From: Cycas panzhihuaensis
Taxonomy: Eukaryota > Cycadophyta
Length of the DNA: 64,000 nt
Reading direction: 5' to 3'
Assembly (NCBI GenBank): GCA_023213395.1
Contig: CM041465.1
Coordinates: 10,230,001-10,294,000, forward strand
Shown here: positions 37,430-49,614 of the stretch, one piece after another
Layout: each line of letters starts with the position of its first letter
Position numbering within the stretch: the first letter of the stretch is position 1
The notes under the pieces: model-generated
Database searches by the model: none
Seen by the model: only the letters and a program-made list of their open reading frames with translations
What the model was told of the DNA's origin: nothing
Translations under genes and position numbers: made by a program

Positions 37430-38400
37430 ATAAATCTTAGGAATGTTATTATACCTAAGCTTGATAGATTAAATTTTGTTAATTGGAGTAAGTGGATAAG
37501 GCCTATTTTTATTACAAAGTACATGTGGGAGCTTGTTGATGTAGGATATAAAGAAATTGATGAAATCGTCAGCAAAAATGAAAAGAAGAACTACAAGGAG
37601 AATGCCAAGAACAACAAAGTGCTTACATTATTTTTTGTACACTAGAGGATCACATCTTTCCTAGAGTCAATGAAGCTACAATGTCTAAAGAGGATTGGGA
37701 CATCCTCAAAAGAATATATGAAGGAGCAACATCTTTTAAGTTGTAAACACTTAGGAGCAAGATTGAAAACTTAAGTATGACAACTAAGGAATGAGTCAAT
37801 AAGTTTATTACCAAATTTCAAGATTTGATGAATCAAATGAGGTATTTAGGAGAAGTGATAAATGAATAAAGGAATATGGAAAATATTTTAAGGTGTGTTG
37901 GAGAAATCAAAAGATTTGAAATCATGGCAACTAGTATTAAAATATCCAAAAACCTTAGCACACTTAGAATTGATCGATTAAGTGTTATGCTCTTAGTTGT
38001 TAAGGAAAATAAAGGGGGTAATGAATCCATTGAATATGCTTTTGCTACCAAGGCTAGAATTGGGTAAAACTTTCAAGGACAAAGTTCAAGGAGAAGGTGT
38101 CAATACTCTAAAGGAAAAGAATAACTAAGAAACCAATGGCAAGGTTAAACTATCAAGGCTACCAAGGATAAGATAACTTCCAAGGTCAATAAAATTTTTA
38201 AGGCCCAAATTAAAGCTTTTAAGGGCAAAATCAAAGGTGTTTTCAAGGCCAAAGATAAGATAAGGCTAAAACTTTGGAAGAGGAAGAAGTCAAAGTCAAA
38301 AAGGAAGAGGAAAAGGAAGGATCCAATGTTTGTTTTGTTATAGAATAGGTCACTTAAAAGAAATTTACTTTTCTAAAAATGTAAGTACTCAAAGGGGGAC
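37430..38400 (+). pseudogene. TE6 gag
   Basis: IPKLDRLNFVNWSKWIRPIF and MWELVDVGYKEIDEIVSKNE are the N-terminal copia gag; NLSTLRIDRLSVMLL is near the end of the capsid region. A Gln/Gly-rich basic stretch (38070-38330) then leads to a zinc knuckle CLFCYRIGHLKEIY, whose last Cys is Tyr. Frame breaks at TAG/TAA positions are frequent. Confidence 0.85.
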
Positions 38401-38454
38401 TACCAATACAATAATTAAATAAAGAGGTAATAATAGATTATTTCTCTCAAGTCC

Positions 38455-38800
38455 AATGGCTAGTAAAGAAGAGGATAGTTGGTGCATCAATTTGGAATGT
38501 TCAACTCGCATGACTCATAAAGAGAAATTATTAAAAGAGATTGATAAATCCAAGAAAGGTAGAATCATGTTTAGGGAAATACTACCGATGCTATAGTTGG
38601 AAAAGGTAATGTGTCTATAACAATTAAATCAGGAGAAGCTAAAAGTATAAATGATGTTTTACTTATTCCAGCTTTAAAGAAGAACCTACTCTTGGTAGGT
38701 CAAATGATGGAGTAAAAGTATAAGGTTATCTTTAATAATAATAAATGTATAATCGAGGATAAGTTAAGAAAAAAACTAATTGTAACAAAGGGACAAATGA
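38455..38800 (+). pseudogene. TE6 protease
   Basis: WCINLECSTRMTHKEKLLKE occupies the place of the copia active site (WYLDSGCSRHMTG-like), with DSG replaced by NLE. VLLIPALKKNLLLVGQMME-like text follows at about 38655-38715. The catalytic Asp is lost. Confidence 0.82.
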
Positions 38801-38869
38801 CTAGTGATAGGTTATTTAAACTAGTCATTCCTCTACCAGATTCTTATGCTTTAAAAGTCTCAACCAATG

Positions 38870-39313
38870 TTAGTAGTATAACATGGCATAAAAGATTTGG
38901 CCATGTAAATTACAATAGCTTGGACTTGATGAAAAGAATGGATATGGTGATTGGACTCCCTACTATAGAAATAAGTAAAAATATTTATAAAAGTTACATA
39001 CTTGAAAAATAATAAAGGGAAAGTTTTTTAAATAAAAGATATAAGGATAATGGGCCCCTTTAATTAGTTTATATAGGACCTATGCAGTCCTATGGATGTA
39101 CCTTCATTAGGTGGAATTAAGTACTTCATAATTTTCATTAATGACTTTACTAGAAAGACTTAGGTCTATTTTATCAAGTTTAAATTAGATGTACTTCAAT
39201 GTTTTATTAACTTAAAAACTTTAGTTGAAAGATAAATTAGCCTTAGAATTCTTATCCTAAGATCATATAATGGAAGAGAATTCATTTTAAATAAATTTAA
39301 GGTATATTGCAAC
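38870..39313 (+). pseudogene. TE6 integrase, first part
   Basis: TWHKRFGHVNYNSLDLMKRM is the pre-integrase block. The core continues with VYIGPMQS (first Asp changed to Tyr), FINDFTRKT and ILRSYNGREFILNKF (second Asp changed to Tyr). The text VYCN is split by TE7 and continues as YYGIKKQLTNLYTPQQNGV from 39904. Confidence 0.88.
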
Positions 39314-39898
39314 TGTTGGGTATTGTGACAACAATTATAGGCCTAAAATTATGGCATGTTTTCGATGCAGTTTACCCCCCTAATCTTTCTCGGGAGGTTC
39401 CAAAGGAAGGCGCCTTGGTGTGGGCGATAGCCCCCAAAAATTGACCATGTAAACCTTATCAAAGTGTAAAGAGAATCAGGGTCGTTCAATACAAATACCC
39501 TAGATTCTACGGTTGAGATTTAGGTCTTGGATGTCCTCTCATGTAGCCCGTTTTTAGGGCTTTTTTTATTATGTTGTAATGTTATGCAATGTACTGTGAA
39601 GAGGGTGGTGGCTGGTTGTTGTTCCAGAGAGCACTCTGTATCTGTGATGTACTATTTCTCCATTCTGTAGCAATAAAGATCAATACCTTTCCTGTGTGGA
39701 TGTTTTCCTAGCACACTGCTAGGGTTTTACCATGTTATATCGGGTGCACATGTGATGTTTGGCTTTTATTGTCTTGTTACTGTATAATCTTTGATTTTAG
39801 AACTTGCATGTAATTGTATGTTTTCATTTCTATAACTAGTTGTAAGAAAGTAATAGATCTTGGTGGCTGTTAGAGGGTTGGACCTCCTATTCTCAACA
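39314..39898 (+). mobile_element. TE7: solo LTR of the TE5 family inside the TE6 integrase
   Basis: 585 bp, TGTTGGGTATTG...TTCTCAACA, flanked by the exact duplication GCAAC (39309-39313 and 39899-39903). It aligns with the TE5 LTRs, including the C-rich/G-rich start, the AATAAAGATCAATACC core and the CACACTGCTAGGG block. No internal sequence remains, the signature of recombination between the two LTRs of a former full element. It is shorter than the TE5 LTRs mainly because the GC-rich block is reduced. Confidence 0.95.
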
Positions 39899-39903
39899 GC
39901 AAC

Positions 39904-40064
39904 TACTATGGTATAAAGAAGCAGCTTACTAATCTTTATACTCCACAACAAAATGGAGTTATATAAAGAAAGAATAGAACAATTACAGAAATAGATAGAA
40001 GTATGCTCAAAGATAAACACCTTAGACATGAATTTTGGGCAAAAGCTCTCTCTCTCTCTCTCTC

Positions 40065-40139
<75 letters not shown>

Positions 40140-40450
40140 ATAATTTATTTATTGAATTGGTATATCACCAAGGCTACTAGGTGAGTCACACAAGAGGAAG
40201 CTTAGTCAAGTTATAAGATAAGTATATAACACTTAAAGATTTTTAGATGTTTAGACTATGCCTATGTTCTTGAACAAAGGAGAATGAAGTTGGATGATAA
40301 AATCACCGATTATATCTTTATAGGATATTGTGATACCTTTAAGTTCATAAATTATATGACCCAAAGAATAAGAAGATAATTTTAAGCAAGGATATCATCT
40401 TCAAGAAAGATGAATATTATCAAGAAGAAGTTGAAAGGGATAAAGGAAAG
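39904..40450 (+). pseudogene. TE6 integrase, second part, with microsatellite
   Basis: YYGIKKQLTNLYTPQQNGV, a stop, RKNRTITEIDRSMLKDKHL and HEFWAKA lead straight into the CT/TA microsatellite. The reading continues on the other side as YLLNWYITKATR, so the array sits inside the conserved helix after the catalytic core. The final Glu (GVVERKNRT normally) is replaced by a stop. Confidence 0.85.
40046..40134. repeat. (CT)n(TA)n microsatellite
   Basis: About 11 CT units (40046-40067) followed by about 32 TA units (40069-40133), inside TE6 integrase coding sequence. Confidence 0.98.
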
Positions 40451-41330
40451 AAGATCATGATGGAAGAAGATTCAAATCCTAAGTCCACAAATATACCATG
40501 TCCAAATGAAACAGGACCCTTTACATTCAATCAAAGGGTTCCTAAATGGGTTCAAAGGGGACATGACCCTTTGAATATTTTAGATAACAACTTTGTGAGA
40601 AGGACCACTAGATCTCAAAAAGTAAATTTTGCCTTGATGACTCAATTAATGAAGTCAAATAAGCCTCATAATTTTGAAGAGTTTAAAGCAAAAGATGAAT
40701 GGAGAGAAACCATAAAGGAACAATATAATACCTTAGTAAAAAATGATACTTAGGAGTTAGTAGATTTACCAACAAGTAAAAATGTCATTGGAACTAAGTG
40801 GTCTATAATACCAAATATAGATTAGATGGAACAATTGATAAGTACAAGGTAAGGTTAGTTGCCAAAGGATATGCACAAGTTAAAGGTATTTACTATAATG
40901 AGACTTTTGTATCTATTGCAAGACTTGAAACAATTCATCTAATGATGGATTTAGCCACACAATAGGGTTGGATAGTTCAACAAATGGATTTTAAGAGTGC
41001 TTTCTTGAATGGGTATATATACGAGAAAATATATGTCTCACAACCTAAAGGTTTTGAAGTAAAGGGGGAAGAACACAAGATCTATAAACTTAAGAAGGTC
41101 TTGTATGGACTCAAACAAATACCTAGAGCTTGGTACTCTAGGATTATCAAGTATTTTAGAGATAAATGATTCTAAAGAAGTCAATCTAATCCCAACTTAT
41201 ATATTAAGATAAAAGAAAGATCAATACTTATTGTGGGCTTATACATTGATGATCTCGTTTATAATGGGAATAATCCTTATTTATCCCAAAATTTCAAAGA
41301 AGACATGTGTAAGGAATTTGAAATGACTGA
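40451..41330 (+). pseudogene. TE6 connection region and reverse transcriptase
   Basis: An open 98-codon stretch (40457-40753) is the acidic linker and the first reverse transcriptase block, FEEFKAKDEWRETIKEQYNT. It stops at TAG where Trp is expected (NDTW). QQMDFKSAFLNGYIYEKIYV follows, then LKKVLYGLKQIPRAWYSRII and the active-site box GLYIDDLVY (YVDD as YIDD, both Asp kept). Confidence 0.9.
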
Positions 41331-41489
41331 TTTGGGACTTAATGTATTATTTCTTAGGCTTGAAAATTTGGCAAGATAGAAAAGGGATATTTATTTCCTA
41401 AAGGAAGTACACTTTGGACTTATTACATAAATTCAACATGAGTAATTGTGAGGCACTTGCTACACCAGATAAAGTTAAGGTAAAATTAT

Positions 41490-42206
41490 CTAAGTATTAA
41501 GAATTAGCATCAATTGAACCTACTCTCTATATGCAATTAATTAGAAGTTTGATTTACTTAACTTCAACTCAACCATATATCATATATATAGTTAGTGTAG
41601 TTTCTAGGTTTATGCATGAGCCTATGATGACATATTGGCACATGATGAAGAGGATCCTTAAGTACTTAAATGGTACAATTGGTTATGGACTTTATTATAG
41701 GTCATTAAGAGACTTTAGATTAATTGGTTATATAGACTCAAACTAGGTAGGATATATAGATGATAGGAAATCTACCTCAAGTTACACCTTTAGTTTGGAT
41801 TCATCAGCAATAGCTTAGAGTTCAAAGAAATAGAGCAAGGTATCCTTATCTACTGTAGAGATAGAATATAAAGCAGTGGTAGTAGGAGCTTGCAAAATAG
41901 TTTAGCTGAGAAGATTACTCCTGTATTTGTAGGAAAAATATGATGGTCCCATATAGATACTTTGTGATAATCAAAGCACTATATAGATGACTTAGAATTT
42001 GGTGTTTTATGATAAAATAAAATACATCAAAACTCAATATCGCTTCATTAGAGAGTTGGTTTAGGAAGACGAGATTGTATTGATCTATTATAGCATAGAA
42101 GAATAGGTGGCAGAGATATTTATTAAAGCACTTAGAAAAATAAAGCTTAACAAATTTAGAGATAAGATTGGAGTCTCTCCAAATGGGTATTATGGGGTAG
42201 AAGCAT
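41490..42206 (+). pseudogene. TE6 RNase H and 3' end
   Basis: MQLIRSLIYLTSTQPYIIYI, VSVVSRFMHEP and MKRILKYLNGTIGYGLYY form the conserved linker. IGYIDSN follows where the first catalytic Asp sits, then STSSYTFSLDS and IEYKAVVVGACK. The polypurine-like tract TATGGGGTAGAAGC directly precedes the 3' LTR. Confidence 0.88.
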
Positions 42207-42483
42207 TGGATAATGCTTATTAGGGCTCATATCGACATATGTCAGCTATGAAAACATAGGATTTAGTGCAGCCAACTTAGCCAACCTCATCAACATTCAA
42301 GTGGATATTATAATGGTGTTTCTAAACACCAATCATTGGTAGATGTTGGGTTCCCACTCAACCCCCATCTATAAATTCAAGGGGTCCAAAGACCTCAGTG
42401 TTCATCAACACCACCATCATGTTGGATATTTGTTTATCCCTTTGTTGCATTTGGCACTCCCTCAGACTCTCATAATTCCTTCA
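42207..42483 (+). repeat. TE6 3' LTR
   Basis: 277 bp matching 35170-35449, with the first bases shortened (TGGATAATGC against TGTTATATAATGC), ending CCTTCA and followed by the duplication AATCT. Confidence 0.93.
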
Positions 42484-45024
42484 AATCTCTCTTCTATTAG
42501 TAGATGGATTTAACAACTTGTTTTATGTAAAGGGTTTAGGGTCCTTAGATGATTAAACTTTATTAGCTTTTTATATAAAAACTTAAGGATGGGTTTGAGA
42601 CTAGCTTAAATGTCAAATGTCTTAAAAAGGAAAGCCTTATTAAGGGTACCTTCATAAGAGACAAGATTCATTCTCAATAATCTAAGGTGATGTTATATCC
42701 TAAGAGCATTTAAGAACAATTTAGCAAGAAGACTATTAGGATATTCACACTTAGAGGTAAAGACTAAATCTTAAAACCTCTTAGAAAATTCTCAACAAGA
42801 CTTTTCAAAACCTTATTTAGCAAACATGAGAACTTTGATGCCAAAATCAAAAGGTTTTCCTATGTCTAAATAGGTGACAAAAAGATCAATAGGTTGTTGC
42901 AATATAAAAATTAAAGAATGAGGTAACCTATAAAACTATTTAAGAGTATCACTAAAAAGTATACATGGAAAGAGAAGGTGGAGAGGATTGTTATTATATT
43001 TCCATTGAGAACATGCCAAATAGAAGACACAAACATGATTTGTGGGTCCTCTGCTTGTGTTTCTTTAAAGTTTGGCAGAGAAGGAATAACAAGGAGAAGT
43101 GGGTTATTTGAATATTTTTTATAAGAGGGATATTTATATAATTCATATGGGATTTATGAATGCCTTAGGTAGCCATACCTATTATAAGATATAAGGTGTT
43201 AGGCCCTACTAGATTACTTCCATATGGAGGAAATTTACAAGATGGATTTTATTGTATAAAAGTTGGTTATACAACACCAACACTTAATCCACTTCATTGA
43301 ATACTCTAAGTAATAAGAGTCAAAGGAGGACAAGTGTAAGAAGATGTTAGAGTGAAACCCATTTAAGTTTGTGTTTGTTGAGTATGTGGGGAAATAACTT
43401 ATTTAAAAGAAGGTTCTTAAAGGCTAGATGGCACCACGAGATTTTATGACACTTTATATTGTGTTTGCAATGATTGTAAAGTATAGGATTGAGGTATAAT
43501 TTATAAACTAATTGTACCTAACATCACACTTATTTGTGTAAAGCCTTCATAACTAAGATGAGGACCTTGATAACCCAAAGTTCCTATTTGAGTATTTACA
43601 CTTCAATTAGGAATTTTGAGTGATTACACATACTAAGTTATATGGAAGGGTTTTGAAATAAAAACTCAGGATGACATTTGTTATGGTACCATCAATCATA
43701 AAATAATACCAACTAACATATAAGAACTCATAGGAAGATAAGAAGAAGCAAAATTTAAACCTCAAATCCCTAAAGGTTGAGAAGTCACAATAGATTATTG
43801 ATGACTTATAGATTAAGTTAAAGGTAAATCAAAACCTATATTAGATATAATGCTTTAGATTGCATATGTGCTTCATAGACAAGGAATATTTGGTGATTTG
43901 GAAGCACATGGTATAAATTTAATCTTATACATATTTTTCATTAATGAAGTAGATGAAGAAGACCCAACTTCACTTTCCTTAAAAAGGGTATGAAACATGG
44001 AAAGAATATGTAATTGTTGTACATGAAGGATGAGTAATAAATCAAGGTTTAAGAACTTCCTATACAGAAATGTTTCAATGAAGACATTCTCTTTAGGACG
44101 ACCAAAAGGAAGAACTCCATCTTCCATCGTAATAGAAGTGAATTTAGGAGATGATCATCTAATTCTATGAAAAAAACATACCATAAAAGAGAAACACTGT
44201 AAAAATTATTGTTAAAAATAATAAAAATAGATCACAATAATGTGTCCCCAATATAGTCACTAAGAATGCTTATTTAATATGAGAATTCTCTAATTCAATT
44301 CTATGGAAATGTCTAGGGTGAAGCTAAAGGATAAAAGGGGAGAAATTACCATAACAATTAATATAATTCCTATGGGCATTAAAGAGTTTATGGGAGAGTA
44401 TGGTTTCCAATTATATTTAAGATATAAGAAGTTGTGTGAGGTGAATCATGTGACTTTCAAGTAAGAAAGGAGATCTTTACACATATCAATTCTATTTAGT
44501 ATATTTTCCTAAAATAAATTAATTAGTCTATACCTTATTGTTTTGTTCTTCTCATGTAAATAAGAAAAACATAAAATAAAATATTAACATGAAAAGAAAC
44601 ATGACCTGATTTAGTGTTCAATATAGCTTTATTCATTGAACACTTCATTTTTTATCAAGATGTTTTCTTTACTCTCATTTCTTGTAAAGCAATATCACAT
44701 ATTGACTACTAACTAACTGTTATATATTAGAGGAAATTTAATGTAAGCATATATGATGGGATAAGTAAGATTTCCTTAGTATTAAGAGTAAAACTTTTTA
44801 ATTTATTTTTATTTTGGTGACAACCACTTAATCTTGTAATGAAAGACAAAGAAGGAAATGCAATGAAAGAAACCATAGCAATCTAAAATGAAAATATTTT
44901 AAACAAAAATAACTAAATTTAGGATGCAAAAAAAGTAGACAGTAGATGAATCAAATAAATCATGTAATAAAAAAAAAATCAAAATGAAAATTACATGTAA
45001 GACAAATAATGTTGCAAAAAATAC

Positions 45025-45230
45025 TTATAAACACAATATATAAGAATGAATACCATTGAAATAGAGAGAGAATACGAGGTATTTACATTGCAATACCATT
45101 GAAAATACAAAGTAATTTATGATATACCATAGAATATACAAAGCACCACATGGTATTCTAGAATGAATATCATTGAAGACGTAAAGTGTTGCATAGTATT
45201 TCATAGAAAGCAAATAACTTCTAGTGGTAT
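45025..45230. repeat. Short imperfect repeats containing TACCATTGAA
   Basis: The phrases AATGAATACCATTGAAATA, GCAATACCATTGAAAATAC and AATGAATATCATTGAAGAC recur with TATTTCATAG/TATACCATAG boxes. The units are roughly 40-60 bp and strongly diverged. The minus-strand 62-codon frame across them is a by-product. Confidence 0.55.
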
Positions 45231-45279
45231 AGAAACAATAGAATATGGTATTGTAGAAATAATGATAAACAAATTATTA

Positions 45280-45306
45280 GATGTGGTATTTGAGTGATAC
45301 CACATC
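45280..45306. repeat. Perfect 10 bp inverted repeat (hairpin)
   Basis: GATGTGGTAT, a 7-base loop TTGAGTG, then ATACCACATC: a perfect 10 bp stem. No U-run follows and the location is intergenic, so no terminator role is proposed. Confidence 0.8.
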
Positions 45307-46850
45307 TTAAGAGAATAAATTGATCTGAAAATTTTATGATGATTAAGCCATAGAAAAGTCCTCCAACTTAAGGGCAAAATTAGATTAGAGAAATCTTTAT
45401 TTGAGCATTAGTAAATAAGTGAGGCAATTTGATATCTCAAAGAGGCAACATGCATTACTAAGGTTTTTTAAATGAAAATAAATATTTATGGAAAATAAAT
45501 TAAAGAAAGAGACTCATAATATAACATCAAGAAGTTAGTTTTTAAGAAAAGTAAGTTGTTTCTAAGGTATCAATTGTGAAGTCATCCTCAAGAATTGGAA
45601 AATAAGACCATAGGAGAACATAGAATTATGAAAGGGATATAACTCCCTCATATAGAGTCTACTTTTAATCCATAAATACTCAATTCTCATTTACTCAAAG
45701 AGATTTATACAATGGCATAGGAAAAAACAACAATTGCATTTAGAATAAAGGCCACAAATATAAAAGAATATAAGGATACATGAGAAAACTATAAAATAAG
45801 GAAAGAGACTTGTGGTAACCAAATTAAATTGCCCATAAGAGTATATACTCATGTTTAACTCATAAAATAGTTAATTCAGAAGGGAACTTAACTCATGCTT
45901 AGCCTATATAAGATAACTCAAAGGAGTATGAGCTCATGTCAACATGAGATAAATATTCACAGGAGCTAGAAAAGAATATAAAGTGATGGCAAAGGATTAT
46001 ATATGTGAAATAATAGCAAAGTACACATAATAGTAGTAAATAAAAAGTGAGATCATTTCATTTTCTGGTGAGTGTCACTTAATAATGGATCGTTAAAGAA
46101 AATGGTAAGGAGTCATATCTAGAATGAATAATCTCCATATCCATTGGAAATGAATCAACATATATACTTTAAGATGTAACCCTTAGGCTTTTCTATTCAT
46201 TAAAACCACTAAATTTAAGGGTACCCTTAGAAATCATGAAGGGAGAGGGCTATGCAAGTAAGATCTCCTTTAATTATCTTATTTAATGTAGCTAATATGT
46301 GATAGATTCAAGATCACCAAAGAAAAATAGCTTCTAGGCATGGAAGTCAAAAGAGAACTTAAACCAATAAAACCCATAGTGATGTTTTATTAGTTTTGAA
46401 TTGGCAAGATAGGAGTTAAAAACCTTAGTCTCTTAAAAGATGAATAGGCTATATCCTAAATATGTTAAGGACATTAAATATAGAAATCCACAAGCTAAGG
46501 TATCAATAAACTCTTTACAGGTATAATGGAATGTGCTTAAGGCAAAAGAAAATACTTTAGAGATGGGTATAATCTTTGTTTGCTATTAGATATACATAAA
46601 CATAAGCTAAAAGGAAAATAAATATATGTACTAATATATATAAACAAAGAAATAAAACCCTAAAAATAAAAAATATAATTTCTTTTTAACTAAGAATAAT
46701 AAGTTTGATATGTTGGGAAATATCTCTAACATCTAGAATTTTGATAAAGAGATTTTGATATGCATAAATTTTTTCCTCAAAATATATTATAAAATTTGGT
46801 GTTATATTTCAAAAAATAAGCATCATTACTCTGAAAATTGGGTTTTTGTT

Positions 46851-46879
46851 GGGGGGTGGGGTGGGGTGGGGAGTTGGGG
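46851..46879 (+). other. Canonical G-quadruplex motif
   Basis: Runs of 6, 4, 4 and 4 G separated by single T bases, plus a fifth run of 4 G after AGTT. This exceeds the usual G3+N1-7 rule four times over and is isolated in very AT-rich DNA. Confidence 0.9.
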
Positions 46880-48679
46880 TGAAATTTTAACCTAAGACTA
46901 ATAAGAAAAAATGACAATTTACTAATAGCAAATTAGACAAAGAACATTGGCTAAGAATTAGGAGGAAAAATATAGCCTTATCTGCTACTATTCATTTTCA
47001 AATGAAGAGGAGGTAGTTAAGGGGATAAACATAATATTTCTCCTTCTCTGCCCTCAAATGATCAATATATAAGGGTTAACCATGTGGTGGAATATTTATG
47101 ATTTCCACCTTTAAAATCAACCTTACAACTATTATTTCTGAGAGCAAAAACATATATGGTTTGTGCTCCCTAATAATGTGCCTTATATAATACTTCTTAG
47201 AAAGGATGGAAGCTACCTTAATATTCCAAAAGAGATACTTCATTAAAACTTCTCTAAATGTGAGGAGTCATCCTTATAACTCAAAAAGGATTCAAAGTCA
47301 TACTTGGTTTTAACTACTAAAGACTTGTTTGGGTAGAAATGGTTATATATTTTGTGGCTTTTTTAAATTATCAAATAATAAGACATAAGTGACTTAGCCT
47401 ACAAAACCTTCCTTGCCTCTTCTAATTGAGGTAATATTGATTTATCACTTCTGAGTGGGTTGTCTCAACTAATTCAAATAAGGGTAGGAGTTTTTCTCTT
47501 CTTAACCCTCATTTACCATTTTATCTCTTTTGGTTTTTTGTGTTGAATACCTTCATTACTTCATTTATCTATATTCTGAGGTTGGGCTATATGAGGTCTT
47601 TTATTATAGGATGCATATTCTTTACCTCAATCAAAACTAGGTCAGTGGAACTTACTCTCTTGAGATAACTCCTTGACTAGGTTTGCCTCCATAGAAATTT
47701 AAGGTTAAGACCTTAACATTTGTCAAACATAGTTACAAACTAGGACATATATCTCCTCAAATATACTAGTAAGAAAGAATGTCCTAGCCAAAAGGGGTAT
47801 TTAGTCTGGGAGATATTTTCTAGTTTAAAATCAACCCTATAACTATACAAGTAGGCCAACTAACTAAGCATTAATTATGTACTATATTACAACCTAGATT
47901 GATAGGCCTCGTTCATATGAAAGAAGGTAGGCTCATACCTTTGACATGAGTCTCACACTAACTTAATGGCCTACCCTCTAAACTCCTAATTCTTATCAAT
48001 CCAATAAATAAATTCCTTTTCCAATAGAACCCTTTATAGGGAAAAAACAATTATAGATCTCTTATATAATTATGTATGTTAAGAACAACATTATGAAATT
48101 AATAACAAAAAATCGTACTATTTCTAAGATTTGTTATAATTTCAGCACCATAATCATATGATATTTACATGCCCTACATGGACTCATCTCTATCCCTGTA
48201 CATGGTAAGCCTATTTCTAGGTTGTTCTCTTTCTTTGAATTCTTTTGATTATTGGAAGGTCCTTATGTGCTCCAATTTATGGAGGGGTGGGTCCTCTTTG
48301 ATTTTAAACTTTCTTGGTCTTAATACACGAGACATTTTCAATGGTGCAAAGTTTATTTAAGAGCTCTCAATGAATGGAGTGTGCACAATAACAATTAATT
48401 ATCTTTAACAATAGTAAGTAGGGAAGAGTTTTCAGGCAATAAGTATGTCTTACATTTCTTTTCCATGACTGCAATGTAATTATGGCCTAAATAATTGAAT
48501 GCTTGAATTCAATGCTTAACATGATAACATAGGGGCAAACCTTAGTCTCTAACAAGGTTAATCTTCTCTATAGAAAATGTGTTATTAAATATTCTTACAT
48601 AAAATACTTTAACTAATCATGATCATAAAACTAAACACACACTTAAAAATTTATAAAGCCTACATCATTATTAATTATT

Positions 48680-48709
48680 CTCCCACCCTCCCTCCCTCTC
48701 TCTCTCTCA
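48680..48709. repeat. Polypyrimidine run (CCCT/CT)n
   Basis: TCTCCCACCCTCCCTCC followed by CTCTCTCTCTCTC, about 30 bases of near-pure pyrimidine. Low-complexity sequence. Confidence 0.85.
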
Positions 48710-49180
48710 AACATTTACATATGATGATGATCCAACTACAACATTTCACTAAAATTTAAATATCTAAACACACAAATCAACAAACCATATAAAAAATAAC
48801 ATATATATTTTTTCAAACATAAAACCATAAATATAAAAATATATAAAGCAATAATAATACATTATTTTTTATATACACAACATAAATTTATGAATATCTC
48901 AATGATGCACAAAATTAAATTAAAGTTAATCGAACATACATAATTCAAAAGAAAACAAATTAGAAATAAAAAATCACTTAAAATGACTAACAAATATTTA
49001 AAAAATCAAAATTATAATAAATCAAGCATTGCCTATAGCATTCACTAATTTAGTACCAAAATATAAAACAAAAAGAAAATGCAAGAAAAACCAAGGGAAA
49101 GGGAAGATGGGCAACCTTTATAATTAAACATAAATAAAAAAGTTTATCTTTTATTTCCCTCATAAATTAAGTCTTATTGG

Positions 49181-49607
49181 ATCACTTAATGGCAAATGGT
49201 ACGTACTTTTATGAATTTAAGGCTATTGTTATGTAGCCTCGAAACATAGTTAGGGTGTGTGTTATGCAACTTGGCATCAATGTAACCACAACCAATGGAA
49301 GGTAACAAGGCAGTAGAGGTCACCTTACGCCAGAATTTGCGGTGCATCATTTTCTGTTGGGTTGATGCACCTTTCAGAATTAGATGGAATGGAAAAGGCG
49401 GCCGCTTCTTTGGGGCAAGCCGAGCATTGAATTGGGAGGAGGGCATTGAATTGGAGGCACAGAAGAGCGCTGATATTCATTAAATAACACACCGTCATCG
49501 ACGTGGGAGTTTACACCCCCATAACTGCATTCCAATACGGATGCAACCTCACGCTTCCGCTTCCACTTGTTCCCCAATCAAGTACTGGAACACCTCCCAT
49601 TTTCATT
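49181..49607. other. Less AT-rich upstream region of the MYB gene
   Basis: Base composition changes sharply here from the AT-rich background to about 45-50% GC. Frames on both strands (up to 86 codons) are open but share no signature I recognise, so I treat the region as promoter-distal DNA. An ACGTGG G-box-like core lies at 49500-49505. A small domesticated-transposase fragment cannot be excluded. Confidence 0.45.
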
Positions 49608-49614
49608 TATATAT
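49608..49614 (+). promoter_or_regulatory. Candidate TATA box of the MYB gene
   Basis: TATATAT in the context TTTATATATGAC lies about 305 bases upstream of the start codon, which would give a 5' UTR of roughly 270-280 bases. It is followed by TTGACC (W-box type) and ACCTACT (AC-element-like, a site often bound by R2R3-MYBs) at about 49624-49634. No transcript data are available, so this is a candidate only. Confidence 0.4.

Larger units (their letters stand above)
35170..42483 (+). mobile_element. TE6: full-length sense Ty1/copia element carrying a solo LTR
   Basis: LTRs at 35170-35449 and 42207-42483, an exact duplication AATCT (35165-35169 and 42484-42488) and a primer binding site at 35452 bound a 7.3 kb element. 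Gag, protease, integrase, reverse transcriptase and RNase H follow in copia order after a 2 kb leader. The integrase is interrupted by the solo LTR TE7 and by a microsatellite. Protease and integrase have lost catalytic residues. LTR divergence is roughly 15% by hand. Confidence 0.95.
42489..49180. other. AT-rich intergenic DNA, no gene recognised
   Basis: 6.7 kb with no open frame of protein character and no LTR pair or tRNA primer site. It is probably decayed repeat DNA. Three local structures are listed separately: a family of short imperfect repeats with a hairpin near 45.0-45.3 kb, a G-quadruplex motif at 46851, and a polypyrimidine run at 48680. Confidence 0.55.

Noticed and set aside
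43873-44127. 84-codon minus-strand frame
   Set aside because: The composition looks protein-like at first sight, but no motif, neighbouring frames or repeat boundaries support a gene or element.
45280-45306. Rho-independent-type terminator
   Set aside because: It is a hairpin without a U tract in nuclear plant DNA with no adjacent gene, so a terminator call is not meaningful.
49186-49446. Possible transposase fragment upstream of the MYB gene
   Set aside because: The reverse translation has a loose resemblance to transposase text, but no catalytic motif, terminal inverted repeat or target duplication was found.
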